Shown here: piece after piece, positions 16,250 to 25,642 of the stretch
How positions within the stretch are numbered: the first letter of the stretch is position 1
Layout of the letters: each line of letters starts with the position of its first letter
NCBI RefSeq assembly: GCF_016901695.1
Contig: NZ_JACJKS010000004.1
Coordinates: forward strand, 124,001-188,000
Length of the DNA: 64,000 nt
Direction: 5' to 3'
Origin: Mordavella massiliensis
Lineage (GTDB): Bacteria > Bacillota > Clostridia > Lachnospirales > Lachnospiraceae
The notes under the pieces: model-generated
Told to the model about the DNA's origin: nothing
What the model saw: only the letters and a program-made list of their open reading frames with translations
The model's database searches: none
Position numbers and translations under genes: made by a program

Positions 16250-17110
16250 ATGAAATTCGAGCCAGAGAAGGATATAAGGAGAATCCTTGTCATAGTCGCC
16301 GCGTCCGTCATTATGGCGCTGAACATCAAGACATTTGTCCGCACGGGGGATCTGTTCCCGGGCGGCGCAACGGGGCTTACCCTCCTGTTCCAGCGGGCGG
16401 CCCGCATGTTCTTTCACGTGGAGATCCCGTATACCGTGCTGAACGTGGCGATCAACGCGGTGCCTGTGTACATAGGGTTCCGGTATATCGGAAAGAAATT
16501 CACCCTGTTTTCCGGTCTGTCCATCCTGCTGACCAGCGTGCTGACCGACCTTATGCCGGCGTACGTGATCACCTATGATACGCTCCTAATCTCTGTTTTC
16601 GGAGGTATGATCAACGGCCTGGTCATCAGCATGTGCCTGGCGGCCAACGCCACCACGGGAGGGACGGACTTTATCGCCATCTACCTGTCTGAGAAGAAGG
16701 GGGTGGACTCCTTCAACATCGTGCTGGGGATCAATGCGGTGATCCTTGTGTCGGCGGGCATCCTGTTCGGCTGGGACAAGGCGCTGTACTCCATCATCTT
16801 CCAGTACGTCTCCACCCAGGTGCTGCACATCCTCTATAAGAAGTACCAGCAGCAGACCCTTCTTGTCGTTACGAACCACGCGAAGAACGTGTACGAGGCC
16901 ATCTCCCGGACGAGCAACCACGGGGCCACGGTCCTGGAGGGGGAGGGCTCCTACGAGCACCGGGAGCGGAAAGTGGTCTACTCCGTCGTCTCAAGCGCGG
17001 AGCAAAAGGACGTGGTGCGGGCCATCCGGGAGGCGGATCCCCACGCGTTCACCAATGTGCTGCGGACGGAGCAGGTGTCCGGGCGGTTCTATTTCAAACC
17101 GAATGAGTAA
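16250..17110 (+). CDS. YitT-family membrane protein (DUF161 plus DUF2179), second copy
   Basis: A 286-residue relative of the gene at 10905 with the same plan. There is a membrane domain with RTGDLFPGGATGLTLLFQR near residue 40 and ANATTGGTDFIAIYL near 145, then a cytoplasmic DUF2179 domain (TLLVVTNHAKNVYEAISRTS and ADPHAFTNVLRTEQVSGRF). The start chosen (16250) is the first ATG after the M18 stop; the frame is open further upstream, but that part is a shadow of the aminopeptidase gene. The position between peptidase and asparaginase genes suggests, without proving, a link to amino-acid handling. Confidence 0.85.
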   Translation: MKFEPEKDIRRILVIVAASVIMALNIKTFVRTGDLFPGGATGLTLLFQRAARMFFHVEIPYTVLNVAINAVPVYIGFRYIGKKFTLFSGLSILLTSVLTDLMPAYVITYDTLLISVFGGMINGLVISMCLAANATTGGTDFIAIYLSEKKGVDSFNIVLGINAVILVSAGILFGWDKALYSIIFQYVSTQVLHILYKKYQQQTLLVVTNHAKNVYEAISRTSNHGATVLEGEGSYEHRERKVVYSVVSSAEQKDVVRAIREADPHAFTNVLRTEQVSGRFYFKPNE

Positions 17111-17143
17111 CATGCAGACTGAGTGAGTCACAGGAGGCCGCAG

Positions 17144-18154
17144 ATGAAACAGATACTGATGATCGGAACCGGAGGCACCATCGCCTCCACCCAGACGGAG
17201 CAGGGACTGCGGCCGGGGCTTGGCACAGAGGATATCCTCCGGTATATCCCGGCGGTGCAGGATGTCTGCGAGGTGGACGCCATCCAGGTGTGCAGCCTGG
17301 ACAGCACGAACGTGACGCCGGAGCACTGGAAGCTGCTGGCGCGCACGGTGGAGGAGAACTACGAGACATACGACGGATTCGTGATCTGCCACGGGACAGA
17401 CACCCTGGCCTACACGGCGGCGGCCCTGTCCTACATGATCCGCAATTCGGAGAAGCCCATCGTCATCACCGGCGCCCAGAAGCCTATCTGCATGGATGTG
17501 ACGGACGCCAAGACGAACCTGCTGGACAGCTTCATCTATGCGGCGGACGACGGCTCCCGGAATGTGAGCATCGTCTTTGACGGCAAGGTCATCGCGGGGA
17601 CCCGGGCCAAGAAGGAGCGGGCCAAAAGCTACGACGCCTTCTCCAGCATCAACTTTCCCTACCTGGCAGTCATCCAGGACGGGCTTCTGGTGCGCTATAT
17701 CAGGGAGGAGCCCTGCGCGGGCGTGCCGGAGTTCTTCTACGACATGAAGGACAGCGTCTGCGTCCTCAAGCTCATCCCCGGCATGCGGGGGGACATCCTT
17801 CCGTGGGTCTTTGAGCACTACGACTGCATCGTCATCGAGAGCTTCGGCGTGGGCGGCATTCCCCAGACGCTGCTGCCCGCCTTCTACGAGGAGATGGAAA
17901 AGTGGAAGGATAAGGGGAAGTACGTGGTCATGGCCACCCAGGTGGCGAAAGAGGGCAGCAACATGACGGTCTACGAGGTGGGCAAGCAGGTGAAGCAGGA
18001 CTTCCAGCTCCTGGAGGCCTACGACATGACCCTGGAGGCAGTGATCACCAAGATGATGTGGCTGATGGGCCGCGGCGTGCCGGGCTACGCGCGGGTGAAG
18101 CGGGAGTTCTACACAGAGATCAACCACGATGTGCTGTTTACGAAGAGAAAATAG
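17144..18154 (+). CDS. Cytoplasmic asparaginase
   Basis: A 336-residue class 1 asparaginase that hydrolyses L-asparagine to aspartate and ammonia. The two catalytic triad motifs are present: TGGTIAS at residues 9-15 (nucleophile T12) and CHGTDTLAY (H83-T87). There is no signal peptide, so it is probably the cytoplasmic, housekeeping type. The substrate loop segment DAKTNLLDSF is also conserved. The start at 17144 has AGGAGG 6 bases upstream, which decides against the ATG at 17123. It ends the peptide and amino-acid cluster and is followed by a strong terminator. Confidence 0.93.
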   Translation: MKQILMIGTGGTIASTQTEQGLRPGLGTEDILRYIPAVQDVCEVDAIQVCSLDSTNVTPEHWKLLARTVEENYETYDGFVICHGTDTLAYTAAALSYMIRNSEKPIVITGAQKPICMDVTDAKTNLLDSFIYAADDGSRNVSIVFDGKVIAGTRAKKERAKSYDAFSSINFPYLAVIQDGLLVRYIREEPCAGVPEFFYDMKDSVCVLKLIPGMRGDILPWVFEHYDCIVIESFGVGGIPQTLLPAFYEEMEKWKDKGKYVVMATQVAKEGSNMTVYEVGKQVKQDFQLLEAYDMTLEAVITKMMWLMGRGVPGYARVKREFYTEINHDVLFTKRK

Positions 18155-18157
18155 TGA

Positions 18158-18210
18158 AAAATCGTGGGCTGACCCGGATATCCATCCGTGCCAGCCCACG
18201 ATTTTATTTT
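18158..18210. terminator. Terminator between the asparaginase and phosphoesterase genes
   Basis: AAAATCGTGGGCTG (18158-18171) and CAGCCCACGATTTT (18192-18205) pair perfectly. A T-rich run follows on the plus strand and the A-run gives one on the minus strand, so it probably serves both convergent genes. Confidence 0.9.
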
Positions 18211-18244
18211 TCCAGCCTTCCCCTGCGGGAGGGCGTCTGCTTTT

Positions 18245-21200
18245 TTACTGTGCCCTTCTGCGGCGGATCACGATGACAGCAGTGGCGGAACCTGCCGCTG
18301 CCAGCGCCAGCAGCAGATACAGCGCGTAATAGCTGCTGTCGCCTGTCTCCGGCGCTTTCTTTTCGGACGTGCTCTGTCCATCGCCTGTCCCGGGTTTCTG
18401 GTCACCGCCGCCTGTTCCAGGCTTCTGCTCATCATCCGGGTTCTGCTCATCGCCCGGAGTGTCTGTGCCGGGATCATAGGCTGCGTTTGCTGCTGTGTTG
18501 TAGACTGCCACTGTGCCGGATACCTCGCAGGCAGCCAGGAGATAAGCGTTTCCGTCCCAGCTCTCGCCCGCCGGGATGAAGCACAGCCCCTCCGGTGAGT
18601 TGTCGCCTGCGATATCCCCGCTGTAGTCTCTGGAATTGATATAGTTTGCAAACATGCTGTTTGCCGGGTCTGTGATATCGTAGACCATCACGCCGCCGAC
18701 CCTCTCGAGTCCCACGAACGCGTAGGTTTTCTCTCCGACAGTTCCGATGGTCACGCTCTCGGACTCGGGTCCCTTCTTTCCGGAACGGTCGTCGATCGTC
18801 TTATCGTCGTTGGAACAGTTGAAGTTCTCCGGCACATAGACAGCTGTCTTCGCCTCAAAGTCGCTTCCGCTGTCGAACACCTCAGTCAGGCCGTTTCCGT
18901 CCGCTTTGTATACGGTGAAGGAGCGTCCGCCGAAGAGGTAATCCAGGTTCGTATCCAGCCCGTCGTAATCGCTGCTGTCGAAGAATACCACTTTCCCTGT
19001 CAGCCCGCTGTTGTCTGCTGTGATCTTTCCTGTCGGGGAAGTCTCGTCGTCTTTGAAGTTTCTCTCCACTTCGTTGAGGTAGTCGCCCCACTCTCTGGAG
19101 TCCCCCTCGTTTGCCGTTACAACATAGTCTGTACCGCCCACGGAGTAGAGGGCGATGCTGTCCGGCATGCGGATGCCCCGCAGGGATTCGTAAGTTTTCG
19201 GGCTGTAAGCCTCGTCTTTCTTGTCAATGTCAACCGCTACGGTGCTGTAGTCCTCGTAACCCGCGGAGTAGATGCCTGTCACGGAAAGGCTGTTCAGATC
19301 GATCGCTGCGATGGCATTCGCCTCCTGCAGCGTCACGTAAGCTGTGTCATTTCCCGCCGCGATATACTCCGGCTCCAGGTCTGCTGACGGAGCAGTCCCC
19401 TTTTTCAGCACGATCCCCGCGTCTGTGAGAGCCTGTCTTGCATCCGCGCTGTCATATGCCTCAAAGCCGATGTTCATTACCTTGCCGTCTGCAAGAGAGA
19501 GCACCGTTACAGTTCCTGCCGGGTCTGCCGCGCCCTGCGTGTATCCTTCCCTCGGTTCGCCCTCGTTTGCTGTCAGGATCCGGCTGTCGTCCGGCGTGAA
19601 TGTCACCATATCCGGCTGCACGCCTGTCTCGTATGCCTGATCAAATGTAAGGGTTCCGTCTGCGTTGCAGGTGAAGAGCGCCACGCGGCCGCTGTCTGCA
19701 TATCCGGCTGCCTGGATAGCCGCTGCAAGTTTCGTGCCGTCCGCTGAGACTGCCACGGAGGTCATGTCGCCGTATGTAAAGCCCTCGCACTCCGCTTCGA
19801 TCATGGATTTCACATCGATATCATTGCCATCCAGCAGATCCACGGTCTTGCCCGCTGCCAGCGTCTTCGTGGGGATGGCGGTCAGGTTGCCGGTCTGTCC
19901 GTTGATGGCGTAGGCCCATCCGGTTGCTGTATTGTAGTCCACGATCTCCATGACGCCGCCGTCTGCGTTTGTCATGCCCGCATCGTAGCGGCCTTCCTGT
20001 GTCAGGTTCAGGGATGCGGAAGCCTTCCCGTTCTCAGCGCCGGCTGTCTTTGCTCCGCCATCTGCGTTCTTCGTCACGCTGAAGGAGTCGATGAGCTCGC
20101 TGTCCGGAGATGCGCTGTCGCCGGCAAGGTTGTATATATGGACGGAAATCTCATTCCCTGTCACATCGAATACCGCATAGCTGGGGCTGTACTCCTGGTT
20201 CCATTCCTGGTTGCCGATGGGAAGCTTGCCCTTCAGATATTCCTGGGAACCTGTCGTTCCGTCCGCGAGGACAGGATAGTCCGCATTGTTCGCTTTGTCG
20301 ACGGAAGCGAAGGGTGTGTAGTACTGCATGTCAGAGCAGCAGTTGCCGGTCAGATAGATGGTGCCGTCCGGATCGTGATAATTGTCCAGACGTTCCGCAT
20401 TCCGTTCTCCGCCCTTGAGTACGTAGCTTCTGGAGTAGACGTGATCGTGTCCGCCCAGGACGAAGTCTACGTCAAACTCGTCCATCACCTTCTCGAAGCC
20501 TGCGTCCACATAGTTCTCGATATCCGAGTCTGCCGCGTGCTTTGCTACCGTTTGTGTGGACTTGTGGTGGGTCACGATCAGCCACTGATACTGGCCTGCG
20601 TATTCGCCGGTCGCCGCGCTCATCGTTGTGCGGAAGTTCTCTACGATTCCTTCCGCCTCATTCTCCGCCGTGGCACTCGGCACGCTGGCGTTTCCGGCGT
20701 TCTCCTCATCGTTGCCGCCCGGGTACGCGCCGGTGTTCAGGGTGACAAAGAGGACATTGTCATAGAGATAATAGTAGTTGCCCTTTGTCTCCATCTCCCG
20801 GCGCTCCGTAAAGTCATACCGTCCCTCTTCATTCGGAGTTACGCCGTTGGACTCGGAGTTGTTCGCGATCTCATCCGCCGTCGCCTGGATATAGTTGCCG
20901 TGGCTCTGGCTTGTGCCGTTGTTCTGTCCGCGGAAAGTGGTCTTTACCTGGGTGAGCGCGCCGTTCTCATCCACCCCTTCCACAGACATCTCGTTGGGCA
21001 GATTGAAGTGATCCTCGAACATGTAGTGGCGGTCGTGGTTGCCCACTGCCGGAGCGTACGCAATGGACGCCATCTCTTCCGGTGCGAAGAACGCCGCATA
21101 CTCGCTGGATTTGCCCCAGCTCTGGTCCTCCACCTGGTCTCCGGCGGACACCACAAGGCTGACGCCCTCAGAGGCCAGTTTCTCCATCATAGCTGTCCAG

Positions 21201-21940
21201 CCGGTCTGGTTCGTGTTATCTGCCGGCTGCCAGCCCGCACCGTCAGTGCTGCCGTTCTCCTTGATCTGCGGGTCGCTGGTGAAGCCGAACCGGAAGCTGC
21301 CGGCTGCCGGCGTGGTGTAGGTGTGCGCTTCGGACCAGCTCTGTCCGCCGTCATAGGAAATCTGATACGTATATTCGGTGCCTGCAGTCAGTCCTGTAAT
21401 CGTAGCCTCGCAGACCATTTTGCCGGTATCTGTGTACTTGCCGGTATCCAGTTTTGTGGGTGATGTGAGTTCACGCACTGTTGCTTCGACGGTCATATCG
21501 CCGAATTTTACCTGTGCTTTTGTCGTGCCAGCCGGCGCATACCAGTTCAGGTTTATGGAAGCACTCGTCTCCCCGGGCTGGAGCGTCAGGTATTCTACCG
21601 CGCTGCCGCTGTCTGCAGCCGGAACCTGGAGCATATTTACGGCTGTGTCAGGAGAGCCTTCGGTCTCCTCTGCATCCTGTGCGGGATGGCCGGCTTCCGT
21701 TGCCCCGGTTTCCGTCTCTGCAGCTTCCATGTCCGTCTCTGTATTCTCTGAGGCCTCTTCACTTGCTGCGGTTTCCGTACTCTCGGTGGCCTCTGCAGCT
21801 TCTGCGGTCTCCGTGTCCGGGCTGACAGTTTCGTCTGCCTGGACATTCTCCTCGGCCAGGACGGATACGGGAGCGCCCTGTGCGCAGAGCATGGCGGCTG
21901 CCAGAGTGATGGCGGCGCCTTTGTGCCATTTTCTTCTCAT
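18245..21940 (-). CDS. Wall-anchored metallophosphoesterase with choice-of-anchor I domain
   Basis: A 1231-residue surface protein. It has a signal peptide (about 1-29), a Glu/Thr/Ala-rich stalk (30-110) and an FN3-like purple-acid-phosphatase N-domain (115-210). A calcineurin-like phosphoesterase domain follows (about 215-610) with FTSDPQ (D223), SAGDQVED, VGNHDRHY, VTHHKS and GGHDHVYSR. Then come a beta-propeller-like choice-of-anchor I region (about 640-1140), a Gly/Pro/Asp linker, an APETG sorting-type motif, a membrane helix and an RRRR tail. It probably releases phosphate from extracellular esters. It is divergent from the VWA/XpaC/TelA operon, with Pho-box-like repeats between. The sorting motif has Ala in place of the usual Leu. 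Confidence 0.9.
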   Translation of the reverse strand: MRRKWHKGAAITLAAAMLCAQGAPVSVLAEENVQADETVSPDTETAEAAEATESTETAASEEASENTETDMEAAETETGATEAGHPAQDAEETEGSPDTAVNMLQVPAADSGSAVEYLTLQPGETSASINLNWYAPAGTTKAQVKFGDMTVEATVRELTSPTKLDTGKYTDTGKMVCEATITGLTAGTEYTYQISYDGGQSWSEAHTYTTPAAGSFRFGFTSDPQIKENGSTDGAGWQPADNTNQTGWTAMMEKLASEGVSLVVSAGDQVEDQSWGKSSEYAAFFAPEEMASIAYAPAVGNHDRHYMFEDHFNLPNEMSVEGVDENGALTQVKTTFRGQNNGTSQSHGNYIQATADEIANNSESNGVTPNEEGRYDFTERREMETKGNYYYLYDNVLFVTLNTGAYPGGNDEENAGNASVPSATAENEAEGIVENFRTTMSAATGEYAGQYQWLIVTHHKSTQTVAKHAADSDIENYVDAGFEKVMDEFDVDFVLGGHDHVYSRSYVLKGGERNAERLDNYHDPDGTIYLTGNCCSDMQYYTPFASVDKANNADYPVLADGTTGSQEYLKGKLPIGNQEWNQEYSPSYAVFDVTGNEISVHIYNLAGDSASPDSELIDSFSVTKNADGGAKTAGAENGKASASLNLTQEGRYDAGMTNADGGVMEIVDYNTATGWAYAINGQTGNLTAIPTKTLAAGKTVDLLDGNDIDVKSMIEAECEGFTYGDMTSVAVSADGTKLAAAIQAAGYADSGRVALFTCNADGTLTFDQAYETGVQPDMVTFTPDDSRILTANEGEPREGYTQGAADPAGTVTVLSLADGKVMNIGFEAYDSADARQALTDAGIVLKKGTAPSADLEPEYIAAGNDTAYVTLQEANAIAAIDLNSLSVTGIYSAGYEDYSTVAVDIDKKDEAYSPKTYESLRGIRMPDSIALYSVGGTDYVVTANEGDSREWGDYLNEVERNFKDDETSPTGKITADNSGLTGKVVFFDSSDYDGLDTNLDYLFGGRSFTVYKADGNGLTEVFDSGSDFEAKTAVYVPENFNCSNDDKTIDDRSGKKGPESESVTIGTVGEKTYAFVGLERVGGVMVYDITDPANSMFANYINSRDYSGDIAGDNSPEGLCFIPAGESWDGNAYLLAACEVSGTVAVYNTAANAAYDPGTDTPGDEQNPDDEQKPGTGGGDQKPGTGDGQSTSEKKAPETGDSSYYALYLLLALAAAGSATAVIVIRRRRAQ

Positions 21941-22007
21941 AGAGTTTTTCCTCCTTTTTCAGATACGAAATTTCCAACGTCACTATACAGGACGAATATT
22001 AAGCTAC

Positions 22008-22046
22008 AGTAGAGTTCCCGAAAAATGCACGTAAAATCTTTGTAAA
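22008..22046 (-). promoter_or_regulatory. Pho-box-like repeat array for the phosphoesterase gene
   Basis: On the minus strand TTTACA (22041-22046), TTTACG (22030-22035), TTTTCG (22019-22024) and TCTACT (22008-22013) follow each other at exactly 11-base intervals. This is the spacing of PhoP/PhoB direct repeats (TTHACA-like). The last two units are weak. It lies 68 bases upstream of the start codon. Confidence 0.5.
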
Positions 22047-22087
22047 CAGATGTGCGGACATGAGTGCTGAAACGCAAAATGGCGCAC

Positions 22088-22126
22088 TTAACTTTGAATT
22101 TACGTAGATTTTACCCGGAGTTGATA
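22088..22126 (+). promoter_or_regulatory. Pho-box-like repeat array for the VWA/XpaC/TelA operon
   Basis: TTAACT (22088), TTTACG (22099), TTTACC (22110) and TTGATA (22121) recur at exactly 11-base intervals. A TAAAAT -10 element at 22138-22143 begins 11 bases after the last unit, the geometry of a Pho-activated promoter in which the box replaces the -35 element. The start codon is at 22215. Confidence 0.6.
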
Positions 22127-22137
22127 GAGCAAATGCA

Positions 22138-22143
22138 TAAAAT
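22138..22143 (+). promoter_or_regulatory. -10 element of the VWA/XpaC/TelA operon
   Basis: TAAAAT placed 11 bases after the repeat array, with no good -35 hexamer at 17 bases, as expected for an activator-dependent promoter. Confidence 0.5.
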
Positions 22144-22214
22144 AAAGGAAAATAGAAGCAGAAAGATCACACAGCGGCCTGTGCCGCACAGCTTAAAGAA
22201 AGAGGGATCAGCTT

Positions 22215-23840
22215 ATGAGGAAAAGAAGATTTAGAACAGTGCTGCTCTGCCTCCTGTCTCTCGCCCTGCTCCTGACGGGCTGCGCGGGGACGCCGGGGAA
22301 ATCACAGACAGAAGAGGAGGAACCGGATACGTCCTCCGGGATCCTGAAAGCAGACGGGACGATCCGCATCCTGTCCGGCTCAGAGAATGAGGAGCTGGAA
22401 GCGATTATAGATGAATGCAGCCGGGAGACCGGCGTGGAGATCGAGATGGATTACAAAGGATCCGTAGATATCATGCGGGCGCTGGAGAGCGGCGCGGAAG
22501 GGTACGATGCCGTCTGGCCGGCCAGCAGCATCTGGCTGTCCATGGGGGACGTGAACCATCTGGTGAAGCACAGCCAGTCCATCTCCATGACGCCGGTGGT
22601 CTTCGGCATCCGGGAAAGCCTGGCGGAGGAGCTGGGGTTTAAGGAGAAAGACATATCTGTGAAAGACATACTGGCCGCCATACAGGCCGGGAAGATGAGC
22701 TTCTGTATGACGAGCGCCACCCAGTCCAACTCCGGGGCCAGCGCCTACATCGGTTTTCTGTACGCGCTACTGGGGAAACAGGAAGGCATGACGGCGGAAG
22801 ACCTTAAGGGGGAGCAGCTCCGGGCTGACATCACGGGACTTCTTGGCGGCGTGGAGCGGAGCTCCGGCAGCTCTGACTGGCTGAAAGACCTGTTCCTCAA
22901 GGAGGACTACGACGCCATGGTCAACTATGAGTGTCTGGTCATCGACGCCAACCGGCAGCGGGAGAGCGAGGGAAAGGAGCCGCTCTATGTAGTCTATCCC
23001 TACGACGGCCTGTCCATCGCAGACTCGCCTCTCGGGTATGTGGATCACGGGGACAGCCAGAAGGAGGAGGCGTTCCAGGCTGTACAGCAGTATTTGCTGT
23101 CTGAGGCGGCACAGAATGAGATCGAGGCAACCGGCCGGCGCATCAGCGCGAACGGCGTCTCCGATGAGAACAGGGATGTTTTTAACGAAGCGTGGGGCAT
23201 TGACACGGAGCGGATCCTCTCGCCCATCCAGATGCCGGACGCAGATGTGCTGATGGAGGCGCTCAATCTCTACCAGACAAGCTTTAAGAAGCCCTCCCTC
23301 AATATCTACTGCCTGGATTTCTCCGGCAGCATGGAGGGGACCGGGGAAACCCAGCTCAAAGACGCCATGTCCCAGATCCTGCTCCAGGAGAATGCCGGCA
23401 AAAATTTCCTGCAGGCCAATGCAGGGGAAGTCAACGAGGTGCTCTTCTTTGACAACACGATCCTGGATACAGAGCGGGCGGCGGACGACTCCGACGAGGC
23501 GCTGGCGCAGCTCTACCAGAAGGTGGCGGACTTCCGGATCGCGGGCGGTACGGACATCTACAATGCGGTGGCGCATGCCCTGCATGAGGCGGCGTCCTAC
23601 GACCTGGAGAAGTATACGCCTGCCATCATCCTGATGACGGACGGCGTGTCGGACTACAATTACCAGACGTTCCAGGAGGCATGGGATACCCTGGGGATCG
23701 ATGTGCCGGTGTTCTCCATCACCTTCGGCACAGCGGACCCCACGCAGCTGGAGGAACTGGCAGAGGCAACGGGAGGCCGCGTCTTTGACGGGACGCAGGA
23801 TCTGACAGAGGCCTTCCGCAGCGTGAAAGGATATAACTAG
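22215..23840 (+). CDS. Lipoprotein with solute-binding-like and VWA domains
   Basis: A 541-residue lipoprotein with a lipobox TGC (Cys23). Residues about 45-340 look like a type 2 periplasmic-binding fold of the SBP_bac_11 kind (IRILSGSENEELEAII, YDAVWPASSIWL, TSATQSNSGASAYIGFLYAL). Residues about 360-540 form a von Willebrand A domain with an intact metal site: DFSGS (D368, S370, S372), GGTDIYNA and MTDGVSD. Such a protein could bind a ligand outside the membrane and present it through a metal-dependent contact; the ligand is unknown. It is first in an operon with XpaC, a second solute-binding-like protein and TelA, behind Pho-box-like repeats. No ABC permease or ATPase accompanies it. Confidence 0.85.
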   Translation: MRKRRFRTVLLCLLSLALLLTGCAGTPGKSQTEEEEPDTSSGILKADGTIRILSGSENEELEAIIDECSRETGVEIEMDYKGSVDIMRALESGAEGYDAVWPASSIWLSMGDVNHLVKHSQSISMTPVVFGIRESLAEELGFKEKDISVKDILAAIQAGKMSFCMTSATQSNSGASAYIGFLYALLGKQEGMTAEDLKGEQLRADITGLLGGVERSSGSSDWLKDLFLKEDYDAMVNYECLVIDANRQRESEGKEPLYVVYPYDGLSIADSPLGYVDHGDSQKEEAFQAVQQYLLSEAAQNEIEATGRRISANGVSDENRDVFNEAWGIDTERILSPIQMPDADVLMEALNLYQTSFKKPSLNIYCLDFSGSMEGTGETQLKDAMSQILLQENAGKNFLQANAGEVNEVLFFDNTILDTERAADDSDEALAQLYQKVADFRIAGGTDIYNAVAHALHEAASYDLEKYTPAIILMTDGVSDYNYQTFQEAWDTLGIDVPVFSITFGTADPTQLEELAEATGGRVFDGTQDLTEAFRSVKGYN

Positions 23841-23844
23841 GAAT

Positions 23845-24531
23845 ATGAAAGATAAATGGAAAGAAATCGTAAGCATCGCTGTCTCCGCCGTCCTGGCGCT
23901 TGTGCTTTTCGCCTCGCTTCTTGTGGGGCTTGGCTGGAACATGCTGCTGTGCATGGGGCTCTCTCTTGTGTCCTACGCCGGGTTTCTCCTGGTGCTGCGC
24001 CCGGTCAGGAGGATCGGGCGGATCGACATCGAGAAGCTGGGGAATGGGGAGGTACTCCACGAAAGGCTGCAGGAGGCGGGGCACGACTACCGTCGGATGC
24101 GGGAGGCAGCGGACCGGATCCAGGCGCCGGGGCTGCGCCAGTCGGCATTTGAACTGATCACGATCGCGGAAAACATCCTGAAATTCCTGACCGACAACCC
24201 GAAGAAGATCCCGTCTGCCAGACGGTACATTGACTACTACCAGGAGACGGCTGCCAATGTGCTGGAGAACTATGTGGAGCTCCAGGACACCAGGCTTCTC
24301 ACAGATGAGTCGGAGAAGATCTTTCAGAACACAGCGGAGGCGGTCGTGACGCTCAAGGATGCCTTCCGGATGCAGTTCCAGAAACTGATGCAGAACGAAC
24401 TGATGGATATGGAAGCTGACCTGAACCTGCTCAGGCAGACACTCCGCGCGGAGGGGTACGAGGCCCGAAAGGAGGAAGACTGTGGTGAGGAGAGGGACGG
24501 CTTAAGAAATGAAAAGGAAACAGGAGTGTAA
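23845..24531 (+). CDS. xpaC: XpaC-family membrane protein
   Basis: A 228-residue protein with two adjacent membrane helices at about residues 10-50 (AVLALVLFASLLVGLGW and LLCMGLSLVSYAGFLLVL), then a long cytoplasmic helical domain. It fits the XpaC family, named for 5-bromo-4-chloroindolyl phosphate hydrolysis in Bacillus and usually found beside TelA/YaaN genes. The middle carries the typical ITIAENILKFLTDNPKKIPSARRYIDYYQETA-like segment (about residues 105-135). It starts 4 bases after the preceding stop, and 3 bases separate it from the next gene, so it is cotranscribed. The biochemical role of the family is not established. Confidence 0.8.
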   Translation: MKDKWKEIVSIAVSAVLALVLFASLLVGLGWNMLLCMGLSLVSYAGFLLVLRPVRRIGRIDIEKLGNGEVLHERLQEAGHDYRRMREAADRIQAPGLRQSAFELITIAENILKFLTDNPKKIPSARRYIDYYQETAANVLENYVELQDTRLLTDESEKIFQNTAEAVVTLKDAFRMQFQKLMQNELMDMEADLNLLRQTLRAEGYEARKEEDCGEERDGLRNEKETGV

Positions 24532-24534
24532 TAC

Positions 24535-25623
24535 ATGAGGAAGAAGATCATAGGACTTGTTTTGCTGATCTGCGTGATGGCGGCTGTGGGGGGCATCTAC
24601 CTCCTGACAGATGGTCCGGGGGACGGCAAAGACAGGGAGACAGAGAAGGCAGAGCCCAAGACAGCGGTATCCGGCTATGTGGGAGGCGAGAAGATCGGGT
24701 TTCTGGAAGACGAGGAGGTGCTGTCCATCCTCGGTGACAAATACGGACTGGAGGTGGACTACTCCAAGGCGGGATCCCTCGATATGATGACAGCGGACCT
24801 GGAGGGAAGGAATTATCTTTTTCCGTCCAGCAGCATCGCCCTGGAATATTATGAAGAGCTGCATGGCAGTCCGGCTCAGAGCGAGATCCTCCTCAACACG
24901 CCCATTGTCCTCTACACCCACAAGATGGTGCTGGATGCGTTTGACAGCCAGGGGCTGATCACGAAGGACGGGGACGTGAACTACATCGACATGGCGAAGC
25001 TGGTGGAGCTGATCCGGAATGATACGGCCTGGGCGGACATCGGCGTGCCGGAGCTGTACGGTACGGTCTCGGTGGACACCACAGACCCGGCCCGCTCCAA
25101 CTCGGGCAATATGTTCGCGGCCCTTCTGACGGATGTGCTGAACGGGGGACAGACGCTGACGCCGGAGAAGGCGGATGAGATCCTGCCCCAGCTCCGGGAG
25201 ATCTTCGGGAAGCTCGGCTACATGGAGACCTCCTCTTCGGATCTGTTCAGCCAGTTCCTGCGGATGGGGGTGGGAGCCACGCCCATCGCGGCAGGGTACG
25301 AGAGCCAGATCATCGAGTACGCCATGCTGCACCCGGACGAGTATGAAGAGATCCGGGACGACATCGTCGTGCTCTACCCGGCCCCTACCGTGTGGTCCGC
25401 CCATGTCCTGATCGCCCTGGACGATGGAGGGAAGACCCTGATCCAGGGACTGCAGGATGAAGAAGTGCAGGAACTGGCGTGGGAGAAACACGGTTTCCGC
25501 ACAGGGAACTACGAGATATCGGACAAGGAACTCGGCGTGACAGGCATTGCGGACAGCATCACCCAGGTGGCGCAGGTGCCCTCCTACGATGTGATGCGCC
25601 GGATCATAGACGGGCTGCAGTAA
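24535..25623 (+). CDS. Membrane-anchored solute-binding-like protein
   Basis: A 362-residue protein with an N-terminal membrane anchor or signal (IIGLVLLICVMAAVGGIYLL, residues 5-24) but no lipobox cysteine. The mature part resembles the binding-protein fold of the first gene in the operon (NYLFPSSSIALEYYEE matching YDAVWPASSIWL; VDTTDPARSNSGNMFAALL matching the TQSNSGASAYIGF region) but has no VWA domain. The two look like paralogues with one conserved Ser-Asn-Ser-Gly ligand loop. The protein is translated between xpaC and telA with short gaps, 3 bases upstream and 19 downstream, so it is a fixed part of the module. The ligand is unknown. Confidence 0.75.
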   Translation: MRKKIIGLVLLICVMAAVGGIYLLTDGPGDGKDRETEKAEPKTAVSGYVGGEKIGFLEDEEVLSILGDKYGLEVDYSKAGSLDMMTADLEGRNYLFPSSSIALEYYEELHGSPAQSEILLNTPIVLYTHKMVLDAFDSQGLITKDGDVNYIDMAKLVELIRNDTAWADIGVPELYGTVSVDTTDPARSNSGNMFAALLTDVLNGGQTLTPEKADEILPQLREIFGKLGYMETSSSDLFSQFLRMGVGATPIAAGYESQIIEYAMLHPDEYEEIRDDIVVLYPAPTVWSAHVLIALDDGGKTLIQGLQDEEVQELAWEKHGFRTGNYEISDKELGVTGIADSITQVAQVPSYDVMRRIIDGLQ

Positions 25624-25642
25624 AAAGAACAGAAAGGAATGA

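Noticed and set aside
20138-21463. A 441-codon plus-strand frame inside the phosphoesterase gene.
   Set aside because: It is antisense to a protein with clear phosphoesterase motifs and shows no family features or ribosome site.
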